A DNA stretch of 64,000 nucleotides from Oscillospiraceae bacterium (GTDB lineage Bacteria > Bacillota_A > Clostridia > Oscillospirales > Oscillospiraceae), in the NCBI GenBank assembly GCA_902786615.1, contig CADADE010000002.1, positions 79,179-143,178 of the forward strand, written 5' to 3'. Positions 53,101-61,154 of the stretch are shown piece by piece; position 1 is the stretch's first letter, and every line of letters starts with the position of its first letter. Under the pieces are notes generated by a model. The model had not been told where the DNA came from and did no database searches. It saw only the letters and a list, made by a program, of their open reading frames with translations. The position numbers and the translations under genes were made by a program.

Positions 53101-53937
53101 TTATTCGAGCGGAAGGATCTCATGAATGTCATAGTTATCAAAGTAAATATTGTAGGCGGTTTCCTTGTCCCCGAGCAGTTCGATCAGCGCGCCCGCCTGA
53201 AACATCGGTGAAAGCGTGCCGGAAGGGGCCTTCCAAGCCGCGTTTGAGACGACCTCAAGCTCCGGCTCATCCCGCAAAATGGCCTCCGCCTGAAACAGCA
53301 GCGTGCCGGTCGCAATGTGATAATCGCTGGAGATAATTGCAAGCTTTTTCACCTGCGGGAACTCTTTTTTCAGGATATTCAGGGTATAGCCTGCATTCTG
53401 CGCCGTGGTCTGGGACAGATTCTCCACGATGATGCGAGAGGACCGGACGCCATGCTCCCGCAGCCATTTTGCCATCTCCCCCGCTTCCGTGGCGTCGGGA
53501 TTGTCCTTCGCAGTACCGCCGCCGGTACACACGATCATGGCATTCGGGTACTTTTCGGCGCAGCGTTGCAGGGTTTCAAGGCGATGGATAAGCTCGTCCT
53601 TCATACTGCCGTCCGGATTGAGCTGGAAGCCCAGCGCGACCAGGCAGAGCTCATCCGTATCCGGAAGCCCGTCGGGAAGAACATCCTCATGGATGGTCAG
53701 CTCCTTGTCGGCCCAGCGCCACATGATCTTTGCCCATTTTTCCGCGGCAGGAGCGTCGACCGTCTCCAATTCCTCCAGCAGCCGCACGATTTCGTCAGCG
53801 GCCGCCTCTCCGTTTGCGCCGTAAAGCACAACGATTTTTTCTATGATTTCCCATGACGCCGGCTTCTCAGCCGCGGCCCCCGCCCCAACGGCCGCAAAGA
53901 GCGCCGCGGCAAGGAGCCATGCCACTATTCTTTTCAT
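53101..53937 (-). CDS. YdcF family (DUF218) protein with signal peptide
   Basis: 278 residues from the ATG at 53937 (GGGAGGT). Signal peptide 1-about 22. The DUF218 core follows at about 95-250: CLVALGFQLNPDG, the Thr/Gly loop VCTGGGTA, EAGEMAKWLREHGV, SQTTAQNAGYTLNIL and SSDYHIATG. Family members such as SanA and ElyC act at the envelope and influence lipid-carrier use and barrier integrity; the reaction is unknown. It has its own promoter, divergent from sfp. Confidence 0.88.
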   Translation of the reverse strand: MKRIVAWLLAAALFAAVGAGAAAEKPASWEIIEKIVVLYGANGEAAADEIVRLLEELETVDAPAAEKWAKIMWRWADKELTIHEDVLPDGLPDTDELCLVALGFQLNPDGSMKDELIHRLETLQRCAEKYPNAMIVCTGGGTAKDNPDATEAGEMAKWLREHGVRSSRIIVENLSQTTAQNAGYTLNILKKEFPQVKKLAIISSDYHIATGTLLFQAEAILRDEPELEVVSNAAWKAPSGTLSPMFQAGALIELLGDKETAYNIYFDNYDIHEILPLE

Positions 53938-53980
53938 GTTGACCTCCCGGTAAATCAAAATGATCCAGTTTACCAAAAAG

Positions 53981-54009
53981 ATTATACTACACCCTTTTTT
54001 GAGGCGCAA
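53981..54009 (-). promoter_or_regulatory. Promoter of the YdcF gene
   Basis: On the minus strand, TTGCGC (54009-54004), 17 bases, TATAAT (53986-53981), 44 bases upstream of the start. Confidence 0.7.
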
Positions 54010-54034
54010 TAAAAAAGCCGCTTCAAGTTCCGGC

Positions 54035-54064
54035 TTGTCAGGGAATCCGCCCCTGTGGTACAAT
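54035..54064 (+). promoter_or_regulatory. Promoter of the phosphopantetheinyl transferase gene
   Basis: TTGTCA (54035-54040), 18 bases, TACAAT (54059-54064). A start near 54071 would exclude the in-frame ATG at 54063 and supports the ATG at 54156. Confidence 0.65.
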
Positions 54065-54155
54065 GCTGCAAAACGAAGCATTTCCCTTTTTGCTTTTAAG
54101 CCTCGAGCGGGCCGGGAAGGCGCCGCTCCAAATTGAATTTTGGATTGACGGCAGT

Positions 54156-54845
54156 ATGGACAGAACGATAAAAATAGTTACGGCGGACGTCCGCTCGCTT
54201 ACGGACGCCCGGCGCTTTCGGCAGCTCTATGACCGGGTATCCCCGGTGCGGCGGTCAAAAGTGGACCGTATGCGATTTCAAAAGGACAAATGCCTTTCAC
54301 TCGGCGCGGGAGCGCTGCTGGAAGCGGCGCTCGCAGCCGAAGGCGTATCCGATTTCACGATGACAGTTTCACATGATGGCAAGCCGCGTCTTGCGCATGA
54401 CAAAAACGTGCATTTCAACCTCTCCCATTCAGGGACAAAGGTGATGTGCGCGCTTTCCGATTCCGAAATCGGCTGTGACGTGGAGCAGATCAAAGAGAGC
54501 GACATGAAAATCGCCAAGCGCTTCTTCCATCCCGCGGAGTATGAGGCGCTCATGCAATGCGGCGACACGGAGCGAAACGGGCTCTTTTTTCGCTATTGGA
54601 CGCTCAAGGAGAGCTTCATGAAAGCAACCGGCCTCGGTTTACAGCTTCCGCTTGATGCGTTCTGCATCGTTCTGGACAGCCGTACGATCAGGGTGGAACA
54701 AAGCGTCGATGCGCGCTCTTACGATTTCAGGGAATTGGACTTTAACGACGGGTACAGATACGCGGTATGCAGCGTGGACAAGCCGCTCGATCAGTTTCAG
54801 ATATTGCCGCCTTCCGACGCTCTCCTTGCCGCGGCAATGACCTGA
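54156..54845 (+). CDS. sfp: Sfp-type 4'-phosphopantetheinyl transferase
   Basis: 229 residues. Sfp signatures: phosphate/CoA site HFNLSHSG, metal site IGCDVEQIK and WTLKESFMKATG. It moves phosphopantetheine from CoA onto a carrier-protein serine. No carrier protein, NRPS or PKS gene is in the window, so the substrate is either a distant megasynthase or fatty-acid ACP. The ATG at 54156 fits the promoter position, though its ribosome site is poor; the 54063 start overlaps the -10. Confidence 0.88.
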   Translation: MDRTIKIVTADVRSLTDARRFRQLYDRVSPVRRSKVDRMRFQKDKCLSLGAGALLEAALAAEGVSDFTMTVSHDGKPRLAHDKNVHFNLSHSGTKVMCALSDSEIGCDVEQIKESDMKIAKRFFHPAEYEALMQCGDTERNGLFFRYWTLKESFMKATGLGLQLPLDAFCIVLDSRTIRVEQSVDARSYDFRELDFNDGYRYAVCSVDKPLDQFQILPPSDALLAAAMT

Positions 54846-54976
54846 TCCATGTCGTAGTATTTGTGCCCGCCAGAGACTGCACGCCGCTCCCGACCCGCCA
54901 GGGCTTTGTACCCTGGGCTGATCCGCCTGCCGCAGCCGATTCCGGTTTTGGAACAACAGCACAGCCAGAAGCAGCA

Positions 54977-55015
54977 ATCCCGCTCAGATATACAAATATC
55001 CGGGCGGGATATTTT
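54977..55015. terminator. Hairpin between convergent sfp and the polysaccharide gene
   Basis: Outer stem ATCCCGC/GCGGGAT and inner GATAT/ATATC, followed by ATTTTC on the plus strand. The rest of 54846-54976 shows no gene I can support. Confidence 0.6.
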
Positions 55016-55029
55016 CATGAAAAGGGCAA

Positions 55030-56577
55030 TCATTCCAGCTGCCGGACGCACTTGTCCGCAAGCCCTGCCAGCACCCAGAAGAGAGGCGATACGACTGCAA
55101 TTGAGAAAACGAAAAAGGAATAGGCCAGGTATCCCGCCATGCCGCCGAGAAAAATCAGCAGCACCGGGCAGCGGTATGCCGCACGGATACAGCGCACAGC
55201 CAGTGTAATCAGAAACGCCAGATACAGCGCAAGGCCCACCAGCCCCGTGCAGGCCGCAACGGAGAGGAAATCATTGTGCGGGAAGTCAACGGTGGCCTCA
55301 CCGCGCAGGAGCGCCTCATAGCCGGGATTATACGGCTCAAAAAGGCTCAAAAAGGAGCCGGGACCGCCGCCGAATATGGGATGCTCTCCAATGATCTTCC
55401 AGGTACATTTCCAGATATAGCCGCGAAGGGAACCGGCCTCATCACTCAGATTTCCGTGAAGCAGCTCTGAGGCCTCGCGCAAAAGACGGTTGCCCCCTTG
55501 ATAGCGGTACAGGACAGCCAGCACAACGATCAGCAGCAGCGCCATGACGACATAAGCGGTCCGGCGGATCACCGCCGGGGCTGCGGACCAGGTCCGCTTC
55601 CTTTTGCTCATGGTCCAGGCCGCGAGCCCCAGCGCTGCCGCAGCCAGCAGAAAAGCCAGCGCAAGGGCACCCGGTTGAAAGCTGCGGTTTCGGTGGTAAC
55701 TGAAGCCGAGAGCGGCGCCCAGCAGGATCGGGATCAGGCCGACAAGCAGATTCCGCAGGCGCTCCCGGCTCTCAATCAGACAGGGCAGCAGCACAATCGT
55801 GGCCGCAAAGCCGAGCTTTGCGGTGTCCACATCGGTATAAACGGTGAGATAGGCCATGAGAAACAGCGCCGGCACGCCCAGCCACCGCCAGCGGCTTTTC
55901 AGAATGACAAAACCGCACAGCTGCGTCGGGATCAGGATGTTGATGAGACAGGCGACGCAGTCCTCGTGCCCGATGGTGGTGAGAAAGGAGGTATTCCAAT
56001 AGTTGTAGCCTCTGAGAAAAAAAATCGGAACGCCGAAGGTTTGAATCATGGCGATGCATCCGGCTGCGGTTCCCATGAGGCCGAGGCCGTATGTATATGC
56101 ATCGGTGTACTCTCCCCAAAAGGACAAAAGCAGGAACACCGAAGCATACAGCAGGATCGAGAGCAAGCCCTCATGCCGGCTCTGGCCAGCCCATAATCCC
56201 GAATAGGACGAATGCCACGCGGAAATAACAGCCCAGAGAACATAGACGAGCAGCATGATCTGCGGGACGGTCATGCGCAGTTTTTCAGGGCTTCTCCTCA
56301 CGTCCCGGTTCTGACTGTCTGGATAAAAGGCGTCAATCAGAAGGCAGAGGATGAAATACGCACCGGCTGCTATAGAAAAAAGCCGGAACTTGAAGAGCGT
56401 TAAGTCCGCGTACAAATTGCGGCCGAGCAGAAGCGGGAACAGCGTCAGCATAAACAGGGCAAAGCTCTGGCTGAGTCTTTCACACAGGGGATTGCCCTCC
56501 CGCCAGCGCAAAGGCGCCCCTGTGCTGTTAAGGCGAAAGAAAGTCTGTAGTTTTTTTGTCAGTTTTTCAGTAATCAT
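55030..56577 (-). CDS. O-antigen ligase/polymerase-like membrane protein
   Basis: 515 residues with about twelve membrane helices. The Wzy_C/WaaL-type loop is present late in the protein: GEHPIFGGGPGSFLSLF, then VDFPHNDFLSVAACTGLVG, with the conserved Gly, His and Asn. Family members polymerise or ligate lipid-linked sugar chains on the outer membrane face. It follows the initiating sugar-phosphate transferase by 36 bases, so the two may build a capsule or wall polysaccharide, with other glycosyltransferases elsewhere. The ATG at 56577 has only a weak GGAA site. Confidence 0.85.
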   Translation of the reverse strand: MITEKLTKKLQTFFRLNSTGAPLRWREGNPLCERLSQSFALFMLTLFPLLLGRNLYADLTLFKFRLFSIAAGAYFILCLLIDAFYPDSQNRDVRRSPEKLRMTVPQIMLLVYVLWAVISAWHSSYSGLWAGQSRHEGLLSILLYASVFLLLSFWGEYTDAYTYGLGLMGTAAGCIAMIQTFGVPIFFLRGYNYWNTSFLTTIGHEDCVACLINILIPTQLCGFVILKSRWRWLGVPALFLMAYLTVYTDVDTAKLGFAATIVLLPCLIESRERLRNLLVGLIPILLGAALGFSYHRNRSFQPGALALAFLLAAAALGLAAWTMSKRKRTWSAAPAVIRRTAYVVMALLLIVVLAVLYRYQGGNRLLREASELLHGNLSDEAGSLRGYIWKCTWKIIGEHPIFGGGPGSFLSLFEPYNPGYEALLRGEATVDFPHNDFLSVAACTGLVGLALYLAFLITLAVRCIRAAYRCPVLLIFLGGMAGYLAYSFFVFSIAVVSPLFWVLAGLADKCVRQLE

Positions 56578-56613
56578 ACGCTCATTTCCGCACAATCATT
56601 TTGTCGCCCCGGT

Positions 56614-58050
56614 TCACCGCGTTTTTCCATGCTCCGGCGGCTGTGCCTGAGCGCCGAAGGACGCTTTGCGGGAAAGCTTCTCGTCGTTTATAAAGCGCCC
56701 GCGCAACAGCGTTTCCAGCAGGATTTGGATATCCAGCAAGAAGCTCCAGTTTTCTATATACCAGATATCGTGCTCCACGCGCTCCTTGATGGGAGTGTCG
56801 CCGCGGAAGCCATGGATCTGCGCCCAGCCGGTGATGCCGGGGCGCACCTGATGGCGCACCATGTAAAGCGGTATTTCCTCCTTGAAACGGTTCACAAATG
56901 CCGGGAGCTCCGGCCGCGGGCCGACGAGACTCATATCCCCGCGCAGGACGTTGAAAAGCTGCGGAAGCTCATCCAGAGAGAAGTGCCGTATCCACGCCCC
57001 AAAGTAGGTCCTGCGCGCGTCAGTCTTCTGCGACCATGCCGTGTCAGACGAGGCATTCACAACCAGGGAGCGAAACTTGTACATGGTAAAGAGTCTCTCT
57101 CCCTTTCCGACCCGCTGCTGCCTGAAAAGCACCGGGCCGGGAGAGGACAGCCTCACGCCGACGGCACACAGCAGCATAAGCGGTGAGAGCACGAGGAGCA
57201 TGGCAAGCGACACGATGATATCCGTTGCCCGCTTTAGAATGGCGTTTGCGTAATTCTCCAGCGGGATCCGGCGGATATTCAGAAGCGGGATGCCGTCGAG
57301 ATCGTCATACTGGGGATGTGTCGGCATATATTCGGCATAAAAGGGAATGATGGAGAGCTTCACGCCGGCCTTCTCGCAGCAGGCGATAATGCGCGGCGTG
57401 CGCCCATCGTCTTCCAGCTCAATGGCCGATACGACCTCATCCGGCTGCTGCCTTTTGAGCACGTCTTCGAGGGCCTCATATCCGCCGAGGTACGGGATGG
57501 CGAGTCCGCCCTCCTGCCCGGCGATGTAGCCGATCGCATCAAAGCCGATCTCCCGGTTGCGCCGGATCGTAGCCAGGTATCGGACGGCGTTTTTCCCGCT
57601 GCCCACTATCAGGACATGCTTGAGATTTTTGCCCGCCTTTCTGAGCGCACGCAGGCTTTTGCGTATCATGACGTGTTTACAGATGACGCTCCCTGTGCTT
57701 AGAAGGAAGAAGAACCCCAGCAGCAGACGGGAATACTGTTCCCCATGATAGAGAAAGAGCCCGCCAAACAGAAGCAGCATGATTAAAAGGCTTGCTTCCA
57801 GGAGCTTGACCACCTCTATACGAATGCTCATTACACGAGTTGTCTGATAGATGCCCCGTGCGGCGAAAGCAAAAAGCATCGCCAGTGTAATAAATATGCC
57901 GAGCCACAGATAGCTTGCAAGCGCAATTGCCTCTGTGCCTTGCAGCACACGAAAGCGCAGCCAGTAGGCTACCGGGATCATGACGTAGATCAGGGCGGCG
58001 TCGCTAAGAACATTGAAACGATTTAATAGCTTCTGGTTTTCCCGGATCAT
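56614..58050 (-). CDS. Polyprenyl-phosphate sugar-1-phosphate transferase (WcaJ/CpsE-like)
   Basis: 478 residues. Four N-terminal membrane helices, a CoA-binding-like Rossmann domain (VLIVGSGKNAVRYLA, about 150), another membrane-associated helix (about 290) and the bacterial sugar transferase domain: SPGPVLFRQQRVGKGERLF, MYKFRSL, DELPQLFNVLRGDMSLVGPRPELP and PGITGWAQIHG. The enzyme loads the first sugar-1-phosphate onto undecaprenyl phosphate; glucose is usual for this subfamily but unproven here. Ribosome site AAGGGAG. Confidence 0.93.
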   Translation of the reverse strand: MIRENQKLLNRFNVLSDAALIYVMIPVAYWLRFRVLQGTEAIALASYLWLGIFITLAMLFAFAARGIYQTTRVMSIRIEVVKLLEASLLIMLLLFGGLFLYHGEQYSRLLLGFFFLLSTGSVICKHVMIRKSLRALRKAGKNLKHVLIVGSGKNAVRYLATIRRNREIGFDAIGYIAGQEGGLAIPYLGGYEALEDVLKRQQPDEVVSAIELEDDGRTPRIIACCEKAGVKLSIIPFYAEYMPTHPQYDDLDGIPLLNIRRIPLENYANAILKRATDIIVSLAMLLVLSPLMLLCAVGVRLSSPGPVLFRQQRVGKGERLFTMYKFRSLVVNASSDTAWSQKTDARRTYFGAWIRHFSLDELPQLFNVLRGDMSLVGPRPELPAFVNRFKEEIPLYMVRHQVRPGITGWAQIHGFRGDTPIKERVEHDIWYIENWSFLLDIQILLETLLRGRFINDEKLSRKASFGAQAQPPEHGKTR

Positions 58051-58191
58051 GCCTGTATTTTCTCCCTTTTATGCTCCGTCGGTACACGCCCGTCTGTATT
58101 CTCTATGGAAACCCTAAGGAAAACAGTGCGTTTGAGGGAAAGCGTATCAGCCGGGATTGTATAGGCCGGACGCATTTCCGCATTTTTGTGA

Positions 58192-58220
58192 ATTATACCA
58201 CTATGGTTTGTTCTTTGCAA
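58192..58220 (-). promoter_or_regulatory. Promoter of the polysaccharide pair
   Basis: On the minus strand, TTGCAA (58220-58215), 17 bases, TATAAT (58197-58192). The leader to the start codon is about 135 bases. Confidence 0.8.
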
Positions 58221-58276
58221 TAAAAAATGCCCCGCCAGAGGTCATGCTGCGAAATCAGCCTGATTCTATTACAATC

Positions 58277-58840
58277 GTTTAAACCAAACCGGAGCCCCAC
58301 GTGAGACCTCCGGTTAAACCAAAACGGGAGTCCCCTGTGAGACTCCCGTTCAAACCGAAACGGGAGTCCCACGTGAGACCTCCGTTCAAACCGAAACGGG
58401 AGTCCCCCGTGAGACTCCCGTTTCGGAAAGGAAGAAGGACGCAGTGGATGCGCAGTTTTCGCGGCTCTTACGCAAACCGGGGAGACGGAATGGAGCATGC
58501 TTCTCCCCCGTTTAAACCAAACCGGAGCCCCACGTGAGACCTCTGGTTAAACCAAACCGGAGCCCCCCGCGAGACCTCCGTTTAAACCGAAACGGGAGTC
58601 CCCCGTGAGACTCCCGTTTCGGAAAGGAAGAAGGACGCAGTGGATGCGCAGTTTTCGCGGCTCTTATGGAAACCGCGGAAACGGAGTGGAGCATGCTTCT
58701 CCCCCGTTTAAACCGAAACGGGAGTCCCCCGCGAGACTCCCGTTTCGGAAAGGAAGAAGGAGACTGCGGATGTGGAGCTTTCCCGGCTCTTACGCAAACC
58801 GGGGAAGCGGAACGCAGCAGGCTTCTTCTGACGGCACGAG
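58277..58840. repeat. Composite tandem repeat: 36-base units alternating with a 90-base unit
   Basis: Four 36-base units (58277-58420), then a conserved unit of about 90 bases (58421-58509), three 36-base units (58510-58616), a second 90-base unit (58617-58706), one 36-base unit (58707-58742) and a third, diverged 90-base unit. Each 36-base unit is a near-perfect inverted repeat (CGGGAGTC...GACTCCCG), so the array folds into serial hairpins. Copies differ by a few bases. Open frames across it are repetitive and not credible genes. With its flanks it fills most of the 868 bases between 58051 and the tRNA. Confidence 0.9.
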
Positions 58841-58892
58841 AACCTAAATCTCGCATGTCTGCCAATTCCATCATACCCGCACATAAAGAAAC

Positions 58893-58916
58893 AGCCCATT
58901 GCATGAGCAATGGGCT
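58893..58916 (-). terminator. Terminator of the tRNA-Gly gene
   Basis: A perfect 10-base stem AGCCCATTGC/GCAATGGGCT with a 4-base loop, followed on the minus strand by GTTTCTTT. Confidence 0.85.
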
Positions 58917-58918
58917 TT

Positions 58919-58994
58919 TGGAGCGGCTTACGAGGCTCGAACTCGCTACCTCCACCTTGGCAAGGTGGCGCTCTACCGGATGAGCTAAAGCCGC
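58919..58994 (-). tRNA. tRNA-Gly (anticodon GCC)
   Basis: 76 bases including an encoded CCA. Acceptor stem GCGGCTT/AAGCCGC with discriminator U. The D arm holds AGCTC...GAGC, the anticodon stem CCACC/GGTGG encloses TTGCCAA (anticodon GCC), and the T arm has GAGTTCGAGCCTC form. All four arms pair well. Own promoter and terminator; single gene. Confidence 0.97.
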
Positions 58995-59014
58995 ATCAAT
59001 TAACAACACTGTGG

Positions 59015-59042
59015 ATTATACCACATTTTTGAATTCTGTCAA
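59015..59042 (-). promoter_or_regulatory. Promoter of the tRNA-Gly gene
   Basis: On the minus strand, consensus TTGACA (59042-59037), 16 bases and consensus TATAAT (59020-59015), about 20 bases before the tRNA. Confidence 0.9.
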
Positions 59043-59052
59043 GTCTTTTTTT

Positions 59053-59084
59053 CGATCCCGGGCGTATAAAAACGCCCGGGATCG
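59053..59084. terminator. Hairpin after the transglutaminase-like gene
   Basis: A perfect 12-base stem CGATCCCGGGCG/CGCCCGGGATCG, 8-base loop. The T-run (TTTTATC) is on the plus strand, so for the minus-strand genes it is a strong stem without a U-tract. Confidence 0.6.
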
Positions 59085-59096
59085 TTTTATCATCTG

Positions 59097-60254
59097 TCAT
59101 TTTCCGGCGACTGTGAGGGATTCCACCGTCGTGGGCGGGAAGAAATCAAAGAAGCCCTTGGTTCCCACGCACTTTGGATAGGCTGCCACATCCCAGCGAT
59201 AGATCCCCCAGAAGTTCTCGTCGTTCTGCATGAAGCCCAGGGCTGGGCCGCCCTTGGCGCACTGGGTGATATCCACGTGATAATAGCTGTCATCCATGCG
59301 CACAATGTTCCAGCAGTGCTCCTTCCAGTCCCGCTGTCCGTAGACGATGCGGCAGTCCACGCCGAGCTGTCGGCAGAGCTCCACATAGGCAAAGGCTACG
59401 CCTTCGCTGTTGGCTGATTTCTTGATGAGCGCGGAATAGGCGCTGTTCTCTTCCGGGTTGTCGGTGATTTCACAGTTTTCAACCAGATAGCGGCAGGCCG
59501 CGTAGGCTCGCTCCACCTCGCTGAGAGAGGACTTGTCCAAACCCGCAAAGGGCTTGTAGATTTCCAGCTCCATCCGGCACTGCCACAGCATGGCAGTAGA
59601 CAGACCGTAATCAATATGGATCTCATAGAGCCGCTGCGCCCCGGCGCCGCTGAATACGTTTACCGCCGCCTCCGGCTTTTTCGGGATCACGGTGGGATTG
59701 TCCCGATAGGTCTTCACGACCTGCGCCGCCATATCCTCCGCCGAAAAGCCGCTGCGCCCGACAAGCAGCGTCAATGTCCGCGTCCCCTTCTCAAAGGCGC
59801 TCAGGATCGCCGACTCCGCCTCAGAGGAAAAGCCCAGATGCACAATTTGCTTCGGGCTCTCACTCACCTTGGAATAGCTGAAGGTGACGTTTGCCTCGTT
59901 CATCGTGACGATCTTGTTGAATTCATAGGATATGTTTTCCACGCAGTAAGCGCAGAGCGCGTCCTCCGTCCGCAGGATGCGGCAGGCGCGCTCCAGATCC
60001 TCTCCCGCGTCGCCCTGATAGGCGGGATCGAACACGACGCTGCCCTCCGTCCTGCCCTCGTAGGCCATACCGAGAAGCGCCGAAACCAGCGCGTTGAAGC
60101 TGTGCACCGTGATACGGTTGCCTGTGATGCTCTTTTCCTCTTCCGAGGCCACATAGTCGTGAATGGAAACATATTCCTTATCAAGCCACGAGCAGCCGCA
60201 CAGGAGCGACGCGGCCGTCAGGCACCACAGCAGGCTGTATAGTAATTTCTTCAC
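59097..60254 (-). CDS. Lipoprotein with an apparently inactive transglutaminase-like domain
   Basis: 385 residues from GTG at 60254, 3 bases after yitT. The lipobox (LLCGC, Cys21) marks it as outer-face anchored. The N-terminal 230 residues are unassigned. The transglutaminase-like domain covers about 245-345 with the expected His313 (EHCWNIVRMDDSYYHVDIT) and Asp328, but the catalytic Cys position reads Ala287 (SEGVAFAY in place of GVC). It therefore probably cannot catalyse transfer or proteolysis by the usual mechanism, and may bind peptides instead. Confidence 0.8.
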   Translation of the reverse strand: MKKLLYSLLWCLTAASLLCGCSWLDKEYVSIHDYVASEEEKSITGNRITVHSFNALVSALLGMAYEGRTEGSVVFDPAYQGDAGEDLERACRILRTEDALCAYCVENISYEFNKIVTMNEANVTFSYSKVSESPKQIVHLGFSSEAESAILSAFEKGTRTLTLLVGRSGFSAEDMAAQVVKTYRDNPTVIPKKPEAAVNVFSGAGAQRLYEIHIDYGLSTAMLWQCRMELEIYKPFAGLDKSSLSEVERAYAACRYLVENCEITDNPEENSAYSALIKKSANSEGVAFAYVELCRQLGVDCRIVYGQRDWKEHCWNIVRMDDSYYHVDITQCAKGGPALGFMQNDENFWGIYRWDVAAYPKCVGTKGFFDFFPPTTVESLTVAGK

Positions 60255-60256
60255 TG

Positions 60257-61135
60257 TCAGCGCACCTCGGTAATACTCTCAAATCCGTTGCCGAAAACAT
60301 TCTTGGCATTTGTTACGATGAAGAACGCTTTCTCGTCCACATTCTTTACCAGCCACTTGAGCTGGCCGATCTGCTGGCGTTTGATAACGCACATCATCAC
60401 ATCCCGGTGTGAGCCGGAATAAGCGCCCCTGCCCTCCAGCAGCGTCACGCCGCGGTGGAGCGGCCCCGAGACGATCTCCTTTGTGATCTCCTCGGTAGCG
60501 TCGCTGATGATATAGCAGAGGCAGGCATTGTCGATACCGTAGAGCACAAGGTCGACCACCTTGGTGGTGACGTACATGGCGATGAGAGAATACATCGCGC
60601 TCTCATACCGGCCCAGCACCATCGCATAAACCGCGATGATGATGGTATCCAGCGCCAGCATGATGGTGCCGAAATTGACGGAGGCGAGCTTCATGCGGAG
60701 AATTTTGACGACGATATCCATGCCGCCGGTGGTGGCGCCGACATAGTAGATCATGCCGAGGCCCATCCCCTTGACGACGCCGCCGATGACCGCCGCCAGC
60801 ATGGGATCGTTCGTCAGGACCAGATTGAAGCCCGCAAAAAGGTCTACCAGCACGGAGCTCAGCCCCATGCCGACCAGAGAGCCGATCATAAAGTCCAGTC
60901 CGAAGTGGCGCCATGCGACGATAAACAGCGGCACATTCAAAAGAATGGTCATCACGCCGACCGGGAAGCCCGTGAGCTGGTTGATGATCATGGAAGTACC
61001 GACGACGCCGCCCGAGGTGATGTTGTTCGGATAAAGGAAAAACTGAAAGGCCACGGCATAAATCGCAGAGCCGATGGCGATAACCAGATAATTCCGAAGA
61101 AGGTGCGGAAAACGGGACTCCTTCTGCTGCGTCAT
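60257..61135 (-). CDS. yitT: YitT family membrane protein
   Basis: 292 residues. Five to six membrane helices (about 15-180) with the YitT pattern PNNITSGGVVGTSMIIN and GATTGGMDIV are followed by the soluble DUF2179 domain (about 200-285, GVTLLEGRGAYSG...MCVIKRQQIGQLK). Widespread in Firmicutes; transport of an unknown compound is suspected. It lies 19 bases after the topoisomerase gene and 2 before the transglutaminase-like gene. Confidence 0.92.
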   Translation of the reverse strand: MTQQKESRFPHLLRNYLVIAIGSAIYAVAFQFFLYPNNITSGGVVGTSMIINQLTGFPVGVMTILLNVPLFIVAWRHFGLDFMIGSLVGMGLSSVLVDLFAGFNLVLTNDPMLAAVIGGVVKGMGLGMIYYVGATTGGMDIVVKILRMKLASVNFGTIMLALDTIIIAVYAMVLGRYESAMYSLIAMYVTTKVVDLVLYGIDNACLCYIISDATEEITKEIVSGPLHRGVTLLEGRGAYSGSHRDVMMCVIKRQQIGQLKWLVKNVDEKAFFIVTNAKNVFGNGFESITEVR

Positions 61136-61154
61136 AACGGTGTTCCTCCCCTGC

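Noticed and set aside
54797..55051. Minus-strand frame of 84 codons between sfp and the polysaccharide gene, ending YYDMDQVIAAARRASEGG
   Set aside because: The C-terminal stretch looks protein-like, but it overlaps the sfp 3' end, starts inside the next gene, has Cys-rich low-quality sequence and no ribosome site. It may be a remnant.
58277..58742. 36-base repeats resembling a CRISPR array
   Set aside because: The units are directly abutting or separated by a conserved 90-base block; there are no unique spacers of regular length and no cas genes.
58193..59009. Minus-strand frames reading repetitive FPKRESHGGLPFRF-like peptides
   Set aside because: They are translations of the composite repeat and one runs into the tRNA gene; no ribosome site.
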